NCBI RefSeq assembly: GCF_003347665.1 | Contig: NZ_QDGA01000048.1 | Coordinates: 1 to 37,186, forward strand | Length of the DNA: 37,186 bases | Origin: Microvirga calopogonii | Lineage (GTDB): Bacteria > Pseudomonadota > Alphaproteobacteria > Rhizobiales > Beijerinckiaceae | Direction of reading: 5' to 3' | Shown: positions 16,434-25,215 of the stretch, piece after piece | How positions within the stretch are numbered: position 1 is the stretch's first letter | How the letters are laid out: each line of letters opens with the position of its first letter | Translations under genes and position numbers: made by a program | The notes under the pieces: model-generated | The model's database searches: none | Told to the model about the DNA's origin: nothing | What the model saw: the letters and a program-made list of their open reading frames with translations, nothing else

Positions 16434-17975
16434 ATGACATTCAGGAAGCCAGCTTTGATTCGTGGCCTGATCGTTTCATGCCAGCCCGTCAGCCGCGGCC
16501 CGATGGACAGCCTCGACACCATTGTGCGACTGGCGTTGGCCGCTCGGGATGGAGGTGCGCAAGGACTGAGAATTGAGGGGCGAGAAAATGTGGCAGCGGT
16601 GACGGCTGCCTGTTCTCTTCCAGTGATCGGGCTGATCAAACGCGATCTCGAAACGAGTCCGGTTCGGATCACTCCATTTGTCGAGGACGTCGAAGCCCTT
16701 GTTGATGCGGGTGCGGCGGTCATCGCAGTCGATGCCACCGCAAGGGCACGCCCCGTGCCCGCAGACCGGCTCCTGCATGCCATTCACGCCCACGGCCGCA
16801 TCGCCATGGCCGACGTGGCGACCTTCCAGGAGGCCCAGGAGGCCGCCAGCATGGGGTTCGATATACTGGGAACAACCCTGTCGGGTTATACCGGAGGCCC
16901 CGTTCCGGAGGCACCCGACCTTGATCTGGTGGCGGCTTGTGCCACACTTGGAAAACCCGTGGTGGCGGAGGGGCGGTATAACAGCCCTGATCTCGCACGA
17001 AAGGCCATTGTTCATCGCGCGGATGCTGTCTGCGTTGGCTCCGCGATCACCCGGACTGAGCATGTCACGGGCTGGTTTGCCGACACTATCGCACAGGCCG
17101 CTCGTGTGGATGCCGAAACAGTTCTCGCCTTCGACATCGGCGGAACCAAAACGCTGGCCGCCTTGGTTCGAGGCCGCACTATTCTTGAGAAGCAGGCCGT
17201 TCCCACGGATCGCAATGTTGGGACCGATCCTTGGATGGAGAGCCTTGCGCTGCTTGCTGCGGCTTGGGAGGGAGCCTATGACCGCGTCGGCGCAGCCGTG
17301 ACGGGCCTCGTCCATGACGGGCACTGGTTTGCGCTTAATCCCGACACGCTTCCGATTCCGGAGGCGTTCCCTTTGACGGAAGAACTTACGAAGCGGTTCA
17401 AGTGCCCTGTCGCTATCTGCAATGACGCTCAAGCCGCCGCCTGGGGCGAGTACGTCTATGGCGCCGGCGAACGGCAGGACATGATATTCCTGACAATCTC
17501 CTCCGGAATTGGTGGAGGTATCATATCAGGCGGACGTCTCATGATCGGCGCCCGCGGGCTCGCAGGAAGCCTGGGTCAGACGCTGTGGCCCCCTTCCGGA
17601 GAGCGACTTGAGACGCTCGCATCCGGCTTTGGCATGTCTCGCACCGCCTCGGCTATCGGCCGCCCGGCTGATGCCAAGCAAATCTTTGAGGCAGCAGAAC
17701 GGGGTGAGGAATGGGCGAACTCGATTGTCCAGGGCGCTGTTGAAAAACTCACTGTATCGCTGGCCAATTTGCAGGCCCTCATCGATCCCGAGCGCATCGT
17801 GCTCGGCGGAGGAGTGGGCCGTGCCCCAGCCTTTCATACCCTTCTATCGCCCGCTCTTTTGCAGGTTGGTGAGCGGATGAGGCCGCGCCTCGTTCCGGCA
17901 CGCCTTGCCGTCGATTCAGGCGTACTTGGAATATCCGACATCGCACGGCATGAGTGGCCGATTGAGCGTAGGTGA
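16434..17975 (+). CDS. nanEK: bifunctional N-acetylmannosamine-6-phosphate 2-epimerase / ROK-family N-acetylmannosamine kinase (NanE-NanK fusion)
   Basis: Fusion protein of 513 aa in the sialic acid / N-acetylmannosamine route: the kinase makes ManNAc-6-P and the epimerase turns it into GlcNAc-6-P. Residues about 1-225 are NanE (RGLIVSCQP start, catalytic-lysine region GLIKRD, DILGTTLSGYTGG, VVAEGRYNSP, ADAVCVGSAITR). Residues about 230-510 are a ROK kinase (AFDIGGTKTLAALV phosphate loop, ICNDAQAAAWGE with the catalytic aspartate, SSGIGGGI). The ROK zinc motif is absent: the usual GLAGE.GH is GLAGSLGQ and no Cys cluster follows. ATG 16434 has GAGGG just upstream. It converges on the ABC operon at 18037-23786; no nanA lyase is in view. 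Confidence 0.88.
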   Translation: MTFRKPALIRGLIVSCQPVSRGPMDSLDTIVRLALAARDGGAQGLRIEGRENVAAVTAACSLPVIGLIKRDLETSPVRITPFVEDVEALVDAGAAVIAVDATARARPVPADRLLHAIHAHGRIAMADVATFQEAQEAASMGFDILGTTLSGYTGGPVPEAPDLDLVAACATLGKPVVAEGRYNSPDLARKAIVHRADAVCVGSAITRTEHVTGWFADTIAQAARVDAETVLAFDIGGTKTLAALVRGRTILEKQAVPTDRNVGTDPWMESLALLAAAWEGAYDRVGAAVTGLVHDGHWFALNPDTLPIPEAFPLTEELTKRFKCPVAICNDAQAAAWGEYVYGAGERQDMIFLTISSGIGGGIISGGRLMIGARGLAGSLGQTLWPPSGERLETLASGFGMSRTASAIGRPADAKQIFEAAERGEEWANSIVQGAVEKLTVSLANLQALIDPERIVLGGGVGRAPAFHTLLSPALLQVGERMRPRLVPARLAVDSGVLGISDIARHEWPIERR

Positions 17976-18036
17976 GATCGCGGCCCGCATTACCCTTCTC
18001 TGACCATTAACCGCAATCGGCCGACCTCTTTCGACG

Positions 18037-18879
18037 TCATCCCTTCAGACCGGTATGAGCCAAACCCTCGATAAAGTGGCGTTGCGCGATGACGAATACC
18101 ACAAGAACGGGGAATGCCGTGAGCGTCGCGGCCGCGAGTTGAACGTTCCACATCGGTCCCCCATAGGCATCCACGAACTGGGTCAGAGCTTGCGGGAGCG
18201 TAAACTTCTCCGTCGATGAGAGGAACACGATGGGCTCGAGGTAGAGGTTCCAACTGTGAAGGAAGGTGAATATCGCGACCGCGGCCAGGGCGGGTCGCGC
18301 CAGCGGCAATGCGATATACCAAAAGATCCTGACCCGCCCGAGACCATCGATCCGCGCCGCATCCTCGAGTTCAACGGGCAGGCTGATGAAGAACTGTCTC
18401 ATGACGAATGTCGCGAAGACGCTCGGTGCGCCGAATGTCGGCACCAGAATGAGGGGCCAATGGGTGTTGATCAGGTCCAGCCTCAGGAAAAACCGGAACA
18501 GAGGAACGATCGTCACCTCGGCGGGAATCAGTAGCCCCAGCAGAACGAACATGAAGAGAAGGTTCTGTCCGGGAAAGCGTATCCGTGCAAAGGCATATCC
18601 TGCGAGGGACGCAACAGCCATCGTCCCGAGAGTAACAATGGCCGCGATGTAGGCGCTGTTGAAGTATTGTTGTGCGAAGGGCTGGAGTTCAAAGACCTTG
18701 CTGTAGCTTGAGGGGTCGAACGTCCGGGGAACGAGCGCCGGCGGGAATGCAAAGATCTCCGCGATCGGTTTGAAAGATGACGTGACCATCCACCAGGTCG
18801 GGAAGACGAACGGGATCGAGAGCAGGCACAAGAGGCCGTAGATCCCAACCTTCGCGCGAGGAGATAGGCTATCTCTCAT
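18037..18879 (-). CDS. sugar ABC transporter permease, MalG/UgpE type
   Basis: Inner-membrane permease of a carbohydrate ABC importer (CUT1 class), 280 aa with six predicted membrane segments. The cytoplasmic EAA loop reads ELEDAARIDGLGRVRIFWYI (about residues 185-205), which docks to the ATPase. It is the last gene of a minus-strand operon, and its start overlaps the preceding permease by 11 bp, indicating translational coupling. No ATPase gene is present, so the importer probably shares an MsmK/UgpC-type ATPase encoded elsewhere. Binding protein, MalF-type permease, oxidoreductase and regulator precede it. Confidence 0.9.
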   Translation of the reverse strand: MRDSLSPRAKVGIYGLLCLLSIPFVFPTWWMVTSSFKPIAEIFAFPPALVPRTFDPSSYSKVFELQPFAQQYFNSAYIAAIVTLGTMAVASLAGYAFARIRFPGQNLLFMFVLLGLLIPAEVTIVPLFRFFLRLDLINTHWPLILVPTFGAPSVFATFVMRQFFISLPVELEDAARIDGLGRVRIFWYIALPLARPALAAVAIFTFLHSWNLYLEPIVFLSSTEKFTLPQALTQFVDAYGGPMWNVQLAAATLTAFPVLVVFVIAQRHFIEGLAHTGLKG

Positions 18880-19828
18880 AGTGAACCCATTTTCTGCGTA
18901 GATGCCACTGCGCGAAGGTCAGCACGGCCACTATGAGGAACAGCAGGATCGATAGAGTCGAGCCGAACCCGAACAAATGGAACTGGAAAGCCTGCTGATA
19001 AAGGTAGTAGACTAGGACCGTCGTCGATGTTCCGGGGCCGCCCTGGGTGAGAATGGCGATTTGTGCGAAAACCTGGAGCGATCCGACAATCGTGATTATC
19101 GCAGTGAGCAGGATCGTGGGACTGATCAACGGAACCGTGATGCGCGAAAACTGCTTCCACCGGCTGGCGCCGTCGACGACAGCCGCCTCATAGAGTTCGC
19201 CTGGCACGTTCTGAAGGGCCGCCAGGAACAACACCATATTGAGGCCGACATTCTTGAACACTTGAACCACAATGACCGAGATCATTGCGGATGTCTCGCC
19301 GCGAAGCCAGTTCGGGCCTTCGACGCCGATAATTCCCAGAAGGCCATTGATGCCTCCATTGTTCTGGAGGAGGAACCCCCAGACGATTGTCCATGCGACC
19401 AGCGAAACCACGACTGGCGAGAAGAACAGGGTTCTGAAGATCACGACCCCGCGCAGCTTCTGGTTCAGGAGCACTGCAAGCAGGAGGGCGAGCGCCATGT
19501 TGAGAATGACCAATCCGACGGAAAAGACGGCGGTCGCTCTGAGAACCTCCGGCAGGACCGGGTCGGCCAGAAGCTGCTGATAGTTGCTCAGGCCCGTGTA
19601 ATCAAAGGTCCCCGCCAGGACGTTCCATTCATGCAGGCTGTACCAGAACACGAGGACCAATGGCATCATGACGAAGATCAGAATGCCGGCGACCTGTGGC
19701 AAGACGAAGATATAGCCGGTCAGGGCATCACGCCGGTCCGTCGTCCAGAAGGGTCCTTTGCGGGACCCTTCCGCACTGGTCGGCTGTACGGCCATTTCAG
19801 CCGATGTCGCCTTCGTTTGCGCGATCAT
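18869..19828 (-). CDS. sugar ABC transporter permease, MalF/UgpA type
   Basis: Partner permease of the CUT1 importer, 319 aa. A charged N-terminal tail of about 35 residues precedes the first membrane segment (YIFVLPQVAGILIFVMMPLV). The EAA loop is ELYEAAVVDGASRWKQFSRI. Membrane segments are spread through residues 40-310 as in UgpA relatives. Its start is 9 bp after the binding-protein stop, and its 3' end overlaps the next permease. Substrate is likely an amino sugar or a glycoside, from the neighbouring nanEK and oxidoreductase. Confidence 0.9.
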   Translation of the reverse strand: MIAQTKATSAEMAVQPTSAEGSRKGPFWTTDRRDALTGYIFVLPQVAGILIFVMMPLVLVFWYSLHEWNVLAGTFDYTGLSNYQQLLADPVLPEVLRATAVFSVGLVILNMALALLLAVLLNQKLRGVVIFRTLFFSPVVVSLVAWTIVWGFLLQNNGGINGLLGIIGVEGPNWLRGETSAMISVIVVQVFKNVGLNMVLFLAALQNVPGELYEAAVVDGASRWKQFSRITVPLISPTILLTAIITIVGSLQVFAQIAILTQGGPGTSTTVLVYYLYQQAFQFHLFGFGSTLSILLFLIVAVLTFAQWHLRRKWVHYER

Positions 19829-19837
19829 GTCGCTTCT

Positions 19838-21118
19838 CTACCGAGCCAGCAGCGGGGCGATCCGTCCGCAGATTCCGGTGAGCCCGGCTTTCAGGTCCGC
19901 ATTAGGCATCCACAGCTGGTCCAGTCCGGACCGCACCAGCTGCTGGATCTGGGCGAAGCCCGTATGGCTCGGCTTCACGGTGCCATTCTCGATGCCTTGG
20001 ATGACGACCCTCTCAATCTGTTCGGGCTTCAGGAGCGGATTGGTCTTGGCTAAGACCTCCGTCTTGAGGAGCTTCTTGCGGGCAGGAGGGAAGAACTGCG
20101 CGAGCTTTTCGGAATTCGCGCGATTGGTCATGAATGCAAGAAACCGCGCAGCCTCCTGAGGATTCTTGCCGTTCTTCAGCACCCCGATGCCGGCCTGGCC
20201 GATCACTGCATAGGCACCAGCGGGGCCGGTCGGCAGCGGGAGAAGATCCCACCCGAACCCGTTCTTCGGCAGAAGCGAAGCGCGACTGATCTGTGTGATG
20301 GTCATCGCGGCATCACCGGCAAAGAAATCAGCGCTGGTTCCCGGCCCGGGCAGCGCCTTATCCACGAAGATGGCCTTGTGAATGAAGCTCATCGCCTGCG
20401 CCATCTCAGGCTTGTCGAAGCCGCACGTCTTGCCGTCCTCGCCCCAGGGCCGGGCGTTCCAGCCTCCCCAGATGGTGGCCAGGTTGTCCCAGGCCTTGTA
20501 GTCGAAGTCACGGACCACGAGACCAGCTTTGCCCGTCTTGGCATTCACGGCCGAGGCGACAGCGACGGCGTTGTCCCAAGTCCAGGCATTGGACGAGAGG
20601 AGCTCCGATGCGCTCTTCTGTCCGGATTGCCGCAGCAGGTCATTGTTCACGAAGACGCCAAAGGGCGAAGTCGAGAATGGATAGGCGAAGATCTCGCCCT
20701 TTCGGGACCAGAGAGCGAGAGCGCTGGGTGCGATGTCGTCCGCTTCATAATTTGGGGTCGACTTCAGGATTTCCGCCAGCGGAAGAAGGGCTCCCGAATT
20801 GACGAAATCCGGGGCGGAGTTCTCGAAGATCCAGGCCAGATCTGGGGCATTGCCGCCTGCAATCTGGGTCGTCAGCGTCGTCGTGTAGTTCTCGAAGGGA
20901 AGGGTATCGAACGTGACCTTCACGTTCGGGTGCGCTTTTCCATACTCCTCCGCGATCCCATTGAAGAGATCGAGGTGCGCCTTGTTACCGGTCCAGACGG
21001 TCATGCGAAGGTTCACGTTGTCCTGGGCCAGCGCTCCTCCAACGCCGGCAGAGGTACCGATGGTCGTCAACAATGCCAGGCTCGCAAGGACGATCTGGCG
21101 GCGGGCGGTCTTCTTCAT
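19838..21118 (-). CDS. extracellular sugar-binding protein of the ABC importer (SBP family 1)
   Basis: Periplasmic solute-binding protein, 426 aa, of the UgpB/MalE-like class. The signal peptide runs MKKTARRQIVLASLALL to about GGALAQ. Typical features: LRMTVWTG at the start of the mature protein, HLDLFNGIAEEYGKAHPNVKV, a GNAPDLAWIFENSAPDF segment and GDAAMTI near the middle. ATG 21118 was chosen because GGGAGGAACGCC sits directly before it; the frame runs on upstream without sense. It follows the oxidoreductase gene by 23 bp. The sequence does not reveal the exact ligand. Confidence 0.9.
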   Translation of the reverse strand: MKKTARRQIVLASLALLTTIGTSAGVGGALAQDNVNLRMTVWTGNKAHLDLFNGIAEEYGKAHPNVKVTFDTLPFENYTTTLTTQIAGGNAPDLAWIFENSAPDFVNSGALLPLAEILKSTPNYEADDIAPSALALWSRKGEIFAYPFSTSPFGVFVNNDLLRQSGQKSASELLSSNAWTWDNAVAVASAVNAKTGKAGLVVRDFDYKAWDNLATIWGGWNARPWGEDGKTCGFDKPEMAQAMSFIHKAIFVDKALPGPGTSADFFAGDAAMTITQISRASLLPKNGFGWDLLPLPTGPAGAYAVIGQAGIGVLKNGKNPQEAARFLAFMTNRANSEKLAQFFPPARKKLLKTEVLAKTNPLLKPEQIERVVIQGIENGTVKPSHTGFAQIQQLVRSGLDQLWMPNADLKAGLTGICGRIAPLLAR

Positions 21119-21141
21119 GGCGTTCCTCCCTTGTTGCGTTC

Positions 21142-22752
21142 TTAGTAACCTTTGACTTCGGGCCATCGGAGCTCGATGCCCTGTCTCTCGAGCAGCGTTT
21201 GGAACTCCACTAGGCGGTCCTTGTGTTCGCGAACTCCGTGCGGCGTCGTTCCGCGCTCCAGGCAATGGGCGGACAGTAGGCCCGCAACCTCGCCGATGTT
21301 CCACTCGACGGGGTGAAGCCTGTAGCAGCCGTTGGTGATATGCGTAGTGCCGATATTCTTACCCGCTGGGAGGAGGTTCGTCACACGCTGCGGCAGCAGG
21401 GCTCCGAGTGGGATCTCGAAGGGGCAGGAACCGACATCGATGTAATTGTCGCCGCCCGTCGATGGATGGAGATCGATCCGATACATACCAACGCCGACGC
21501 TGTCGGCATAGTTGACGGCTCCCCGCTCTCCACGAACCGCCAGCGAGAGGTCCTGCTCGACGATCGTGTAGGCGGCTTTGATCCGGCGGCTTTCGCGGAT
21601 GTACGGCGCCTGTGCCAGTCCATGCTCGGTGCCGGTGACGTCGCCTCGCAATCGCAGTCCGCGGAACCCAATCCCACCATCCGTGCGCGGCGCTTCGGTC
21701 TGGAGCCAATAGAACACGCAACGTGAAAGCTCTTCGGCGGCTTTCAGATGGCCGCGGGCTTGGTCGTCCGGGACCTCGAAGACGGGGCCTTCGAAATAGT
21801 CGATCATCGGCCAGTTCACGAGGCAGATATCGCTGGCGTAGAAGCCGTCGGTGAAGTTCCGGCGGGCCGCAATGCGGCGGAAGGTCCAGAGATTGGCGTC
21901 CCCGGGATTGCGGCGCTGGTCAGCGTCGACCAGAAGCGGATCGTCATCGGGGTTGGGCGTGAAGCTCCGCTCCACGATTTCCAGGGTCCGCGGGTGGGGT
22001 GATTTCCACCCGAGCAGAGGCCCGCCCCAGAATGCCGGCTCATAGCTGCGCCAGAAATCATAGCGATCCGGCTTGTCGATCGTTTGGTCGCCATCCACGT
22101 GATCGACGGCGAAGCAGATGGAGACGGCCTGCATGTTGAGTGGCTGCGCCTCCTCGGGTGCGCTGGGCTCCCCCGTCATGGAACGGGATTCGAAACCGGT
22201 CACATATTCTGTGCCCGTGAGAGGAAGGAGTTCGCCAGTCTCGGTTGCGTCGATCACGTAGGAGGCCGCGACGATGATCTCGTCGCCGTTGTCGCGATGG
22301 GCAAGGCGTACGGCCCGAACGCGATCCCCGTCCATTTCTGCGCCAACGGGTCGGTAGGGCTGCAGGACCCGAAGCCGGCCGGCGCCACGGTAGGGCGCAA
22401 GCATCCCTTCCATGACGGTGAGGGCAACTCTCGGCTCATGACAGAGGCGGCTCACCCACCCTGCCCCTGGGTTCAGATCGCGCCATTGGCGTGAACGCTC
22501 TGTGAGCGGGTAATGCTCGCGATAATAGTTGCGGATCTCCTGGCGCAGGGTGCGGTAACTCGCCGTAATGCCGAACTGCTCCACCCAGGAATGCTCGTCA
22601 GGGGGAACCGCCTGGCTCGTGAGCTGACCGCCGATCCAGTCGAATTCCTCGGTCATGATGACCCGGCGTCCAGCCCTGAGAGCCGCGAGTGCTGCTGCGA
22701 CACCACCCAGCCCGCCGCCGACGACCAGGATCTCTGTATGAGCTTCTTTCAC
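21142..22752 (-). CDS. FAD-dependent oxidoreductase (FAD_oxidored / PF12831 type)
   Basis: Flavoprotein of 536 aa. The N-terminal dinucleotide fold has EILVVGGGLGGVAAALAALR (residues about 8-27), followed by an acidic residue region MTEEFDWIGGQ that binds the FAD ribose and is the family hallmark; VIDATETGELLPL is the second FAD motif. The C-terminal LLPAGKNIGTTHITNGCYRL and HPVEWNIGEVAGLL are also typical. There is no signal peptide, so it is cytoplasmic. Its start overlaps the regulator's end by 4 bp (ATGA), so the two are coupled. Members of this family sit in many sugar-use loci with unclear reactions; here it most likely oxidises the imported sugar or a derivative. Confidence 0.85.
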   Translation of the reverse strand: MKEAHTEILVVGGGLGGVAAALAALRAGRRVIMTEEFDWIGGQLTSQAVPPDEHSWVEQFGITASYRTLRQEIRNYYREHYPLTERSRQWRDLNPGAGWVSRLCHEPRVALTVMEGMLAPYRGAGRLRVLQPYRPVGAEMDGDRVRAVRLAHRDNGDEIIVAASYVIDATETGELLPLTGTEYVTGFESRSMTGEPSAPEEAQPLNMQAVSICFAVDHVDGDQTIDKPDRYDFWRSYEPAFWGGPLLGWKSPHPRTLEIVERSFTPNPDDDPLLVDADQRRNPGDANLWTFRRIAARRNFTDGFYASDICLVNWPMIDYFEGPVFEVPDDQARGHLKAAEELSRCVFYWLQTEAPRTDGGIGFRGLRLRGDVTGTEHGLAQAPYIRESRRIKAAYTIVEQDLSLAVRGERGAVNYADSVGVGMYRIDLHPSTGGDNYIDVGSCPFEIPLGALLPQRVTNLLPAGKNIGTTHITNGCYRLHPVEWNIGEVAGLLSAHCLERGTTPHGVREHKDRLVEFQTLLERQGIELRWPEVKGY

Positions 22753-23786
22753 GATGACCTCTTCATTTTAGGAGCAGGACCGAGCGTTGCGCCCCGCACG
22801 AGTTCACAGGCAAGAAGGCGCTGCCGCTGATGCGGGCGTCCTTCAAGCGCATCTGCCAGCATCTCGACAGCGAGACGACCCATTTCCTCACGGGGAATAT
22901 GAAACCCCGTGAAATTCATCTGGGTCGGAACGGGTCGCGTTGGATTGCCGAGCGCCACGAACGAAAGATCGTCCGGGATTCTGAGCCCCAATGATCGGGC
23001 CGCCTCTGCACCATGCACCGCATCGGCCAGGTCCTCATAGAAAATGACCGTAATACCGGCGTCCCGCAGATCGGAGATCAAGCTGCCTGCGCTTCTAGGA
23101 TCATCTCCACCGACGACGATCGCCGCCGTGGCTGAACGGGTCGCCCTGTCGAAACCTTCCCAGCGGTCGAAGGAAGCTTCGATCCCGGTCTTTCGGCCCA
23201 CATAGGCGAACGCATGGTGGCCGAACTCGAACGCTTGGCGTACCAGCGCCGCCGTCGCCGTTGCGTAATTGACTCCCACATAGGGCACGGGCCCACCTGC
23301 ATCATCCCGTCGTCCGATGGCGACGAAGTGATAGCCCCCGGCCACAAGCTGAGCGAGTTCTTCCCGATCGAACTCGCGTCCCAATATGATGCACCCGTCG
23401 GCTAGGCGCAGACGATTGTTGTCAGTGAAGATTCGCCTTCTGCCCCCTTCGCCTCCAGCAGATGTGAATAGGAGCACATCATAGCTTTGGCTCTGAGCCC
23501 CCTGCTCGATCCCAAGAAGGAAGGGCAGGAAGAAGTCCGCCTGCGCGCTTGGAAAGACGGGCTCGTAGGAGAAGACGCCCACGATCTTATTCTGCTTGTT
23601 CACCATCCGCCGAGCGATGGGATCCGCGACATATCCAGTCTCACGAATGACACGGGCCACACGGTCTCGCGTCTCCAGAGGAATTCTCTCGAGCGCATTG
23701 GTTTGGCCGTTCAGAACCACAGAGACCGTTGCCTGACTCACACCGGCGATGCGTGCAACATCCCTCTGTGTCACAGCCCTCTTCAA
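22749..23786 (-). CDS. LacI-family transcriptional regulator
   Basis: DNA-binding regulator of 345 aa. The LacI helix-turn-helix is at residues about 6-26 (TQRDVARIAGVSQATVSVVL), with the hinge segment YVADPIARRMVNKQ about residue 52-65, then a periplasmic-binding-protein-like sensor domain (VGVFSYEPVF through ISFVALGNP-like DDLSFVALGN). It is the first gene of the minus-strand operon with the FAD oxidoreductase and the ABC importer, so it very likely regulates the locus in response to the imported sugar. A palindromic operator candidate lies 17 bp upstream of its start. Confidence 0.9.
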   Translation of the reverse strand: MKRAVTQRDVARIAGVSQATVSVVLNGQTNALERIPLETRDRVARVIRETGYVADPIARRMVNKQNKIVGVFSYEPVFPSAQADFFLPFLLGIEQGAQSQSYDVLLFTSAGGEGGRRRIFTDNNRLRLADGCIILGREFDREELAQLVAGGYHFVAIGRRDDAGGPVPYVGVNYATATAALVRQAFEFGHHAFAYVGRKTGIEASFDRWEGFDRATRSATAAIVVGGDDPRSAGSLISDLRDAGITVIFYEDLADAVHGAEAARSLGLRIPDDLSFVALGNPTRPVPTQMNFTGFHIPREEMGRLAVEMLADALEGRPHQRQRLLACELVRGATLGPAPKMKRSS

Positions 23787-23802
23787 TGGCCACCTCGCCT
23801 CT

Positions 23803-23818
23803 GCAAATACGTATTAGC
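23803..23818. promoter_or_regulatory. LacI-type operator candidate
   Basis: GCAAATACGTATTAGC is a 16-bp inverted repeat with one mismatched pair and a central CG, the usual design of LacI-family sites. It lies 17-32 bp before the regulator's ATG, where binding would block its own operon. Autoregulation is an inference. Confidence 0.5.
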
Positions 23819-23952
23819 ACATAGAAGGTGCATAGAAAACGCTCCCCTGACAATCATTCCTTAGTATAGGGTTCTTCAAACGAATAAGACGCTGGGCCAC
23901 GACCCGGGACGCTACCCCAGTGGGCCGACCGAGACTGGATGCACTGGAGCAA

Positions 23953-24037
23953 CTAAGCCGCTGCAACCTGCTTCTTGTTGACCCGCAGGATATGCTCTAG
24001 GGCCGAGAGTTCCTCGGCAGTCAGATCTGTCAAAGGG
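23953..24037 (-). pseudogene. 3' fragment of an unidentified gene
   Basis: Reading minus-strand, PLTDLTAEELSALEHILR followed by VNKKQVAAA and a TAG stop looks like a real helical C-terminus. Upstream the frame runs into GGGAACTGTCGCAAACC, which resembles an IS6-type end, and then a stop. The rest of the gene is absent, presumably removed by the insertion. The parent family is not recognised. Confidence 0.3.
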
Positions 24038-24096
24038 GAACTGTCGCAAACCCATCAGTAACTTAGTTCTGTCTACGCCTCCGCCGAGCTCCGGGG

Positions 24097-24577
24097 CTCC
24101 GTTGCATTAACTTGAAAAGGGCACAACGACCCCGCTGAATGGAGCTCTCAGGCGGCAAGGCCGAAGAACTGGTTGACGAGACGGATTTCGCTTGTCACGC
24201 TCGGATGGCTGAGGACGCAGTGACCGCGGCGGATCATGCGCAGAACCTCGAAACCTCCAATTGTGGCGGAGGCTGTCTTCATTCTCTGAAGGCCACGCGC
24301 GTCGGCCGGATCACGCGCTTGAGCGCGCCATGATCCGCCTCAAGGATGTTATTCAGATATTTCGAGGTGTGGTGTACCACATTGTTCGGCAGAAGCCTTC
24401 GTTCTGCAGGCGCAGGATTGCCTTGGGATACGACGCCAGTTTGTCGGTCGTGATGGATGAAGGAGGATAGGGTCGCAAATCCGGAGTAGGGACGAGGGAA
24501 TCGTAGGTCTTCGTTACGCGATCATGCAGCGAGCCGCTCGAACTGCTCGGCGAGCGACAGTTGCTGATTACGGGCAT
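24097..24577 (-). pseudogene. IS6-family transposase remnant
   Basis: Pieces of an IS6 DDE transposase lie in several frames on the minus strand: TTDKLASYPKAILRLQNEG (second aspartate region), KYLNNILEADHGALKRVIR (glutamate region), and a C-terminus MIRRGHCVLSHPSVTSEIRL ending FGLAA at about 24150. At least two frameshifts separate them, and the N-terminal half is missing. A terminus-like GGCTCCGTTGCATTAAC lies at 24097. The element is dead. Confidence 0.7.
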
Positions 24578-24663
24578 ACTTCGTCGGCCCTAAACAACCC
24601 ACAACTGATTGAGGTTGAAGGATTATTCGTCTTCACGAAGCATTGTAGAATGCCAGCATCTGG

Positions 24664-24853
24664 TGTGAAGCGGCACCGAAGGTTAACCCCCTCGCGAGGG
24701 AAGCGCTACGCCTTGGTTTAGCAGCACAAAATGGAAATTCGACGGGGTCACGATCGGCGCCGATCGTGACCCCGTCGGCACTATGAATTCGCTAACAATG
24801 TCGTGCACTTAATGCCAGTCGGCTCTGAGGGGCAGCAACGATGCTGATTCACA
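24664..24853 (+). repeat. 190-bp palindrome-bearing repeat with IS21-like ends, copy 1
   Basis: The ends are TGTGAAGCGGCACCGAAG and, inverted, TGTGAATCAGCATCGTTG, which resemble IS21-family termini. The centre holds a 38-bp perfect palindrome at about 24737-24774 (half-site CGACGGGGTCACGATCGGC). A near-identical copy in the same orientation is at 31127-31315. There is no coding capacity. On its right side it abuts a truncated tRNA-Leu. Confidence 0.8.
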
Positions 24854-24915
24854 CCCGTACGGGCAAGCCCGAGGGATTTTAAGTCCCTTGCGTCTACCAG
24901 TTTCGCCACGTCCGC
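24854..24915 (-). pseudogene. truncated tRNA-Leu (UAA anticodon)
   Basis: Reading minus-strand from 24915, GCGGACGTGGCGAAACTGG begins a normal tRNA-Leu: D-arm, anticodon stem-loop with CTTAAAA (anticodon UAA), and long variable arm. After the first half of the T-arm (GTACGGG) the sequence becomes the end of the 190-bp repeat instead of TTCGAGTCC and the 3' acceptor strand. The 3' third is not present on the other side of the repeat either. It cannot make a functional tRNA. Confidence 0.75.
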
Positions 24916-24976
24916 GCCTGCCCATGATGAAGACCAGCACTCAACTGAAGCAAACGCTAGGGATTGATGCCGCGCC

Positions 24977-25132
24977 TTATGCCACCTGGAACGCTCGACG
25001 GGCTCTCTCCTGGATCTCGTTCAGTTCATCTTGCAGAGAATTGATCTGCCCCTCCGCCTCCTCAAACGAGGCGCATTCCGGAGCGACGAGCAGGCGCCCG
25101 TCCTCGCCCCTGGTGCTTCGTGCCCAGAACAA
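24977..25132 (-). CDS. small hypothetical protein (51 aa), TTG start or 5'-truncated
   Basis: The frame reads LFWARSTRGEDGRLLVAPE and ends QINSLQDELNEIQERARR-AFQVA, an acidic helical protein that looks like real coding sequence. No ATG or GTG is in frame: an in-frame stop lies a few codons upstream, so either TTG 25132 is the start or the gene lost its 5' end. Function not recognised. Confidence 0.4.
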   Translation of the reverse strand: MFWARSTRGEDGRLLVAPECASFEEAEGQINSLQDELNEIQERARRAFQVA

Positions 25133-25215
25133 GACATCTGATCAGGGCCTGAAGATTGGAACCGCACCTGCGAGGTGTCGTTTCAATGACACTTCAAGAT
25201 CCGAGGAGGCAAGCA

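Noticed and set aside
16476..17432. 318-codon open frame on the minus strand
   Set aside because: Antisense to nanEK; no domain.
19061..20053. 330-codon open frame on the plus strand
   Set aside because: Antisense to the permease and binding-protein genes, which have signal peptide, EAA loop and good starts.
23941..24060. Complete small gene on the minus strand
   Set aside because: Only about 28 C-terminal codons are open before a stop and an IS6-like end; recorded as a fragment instead.
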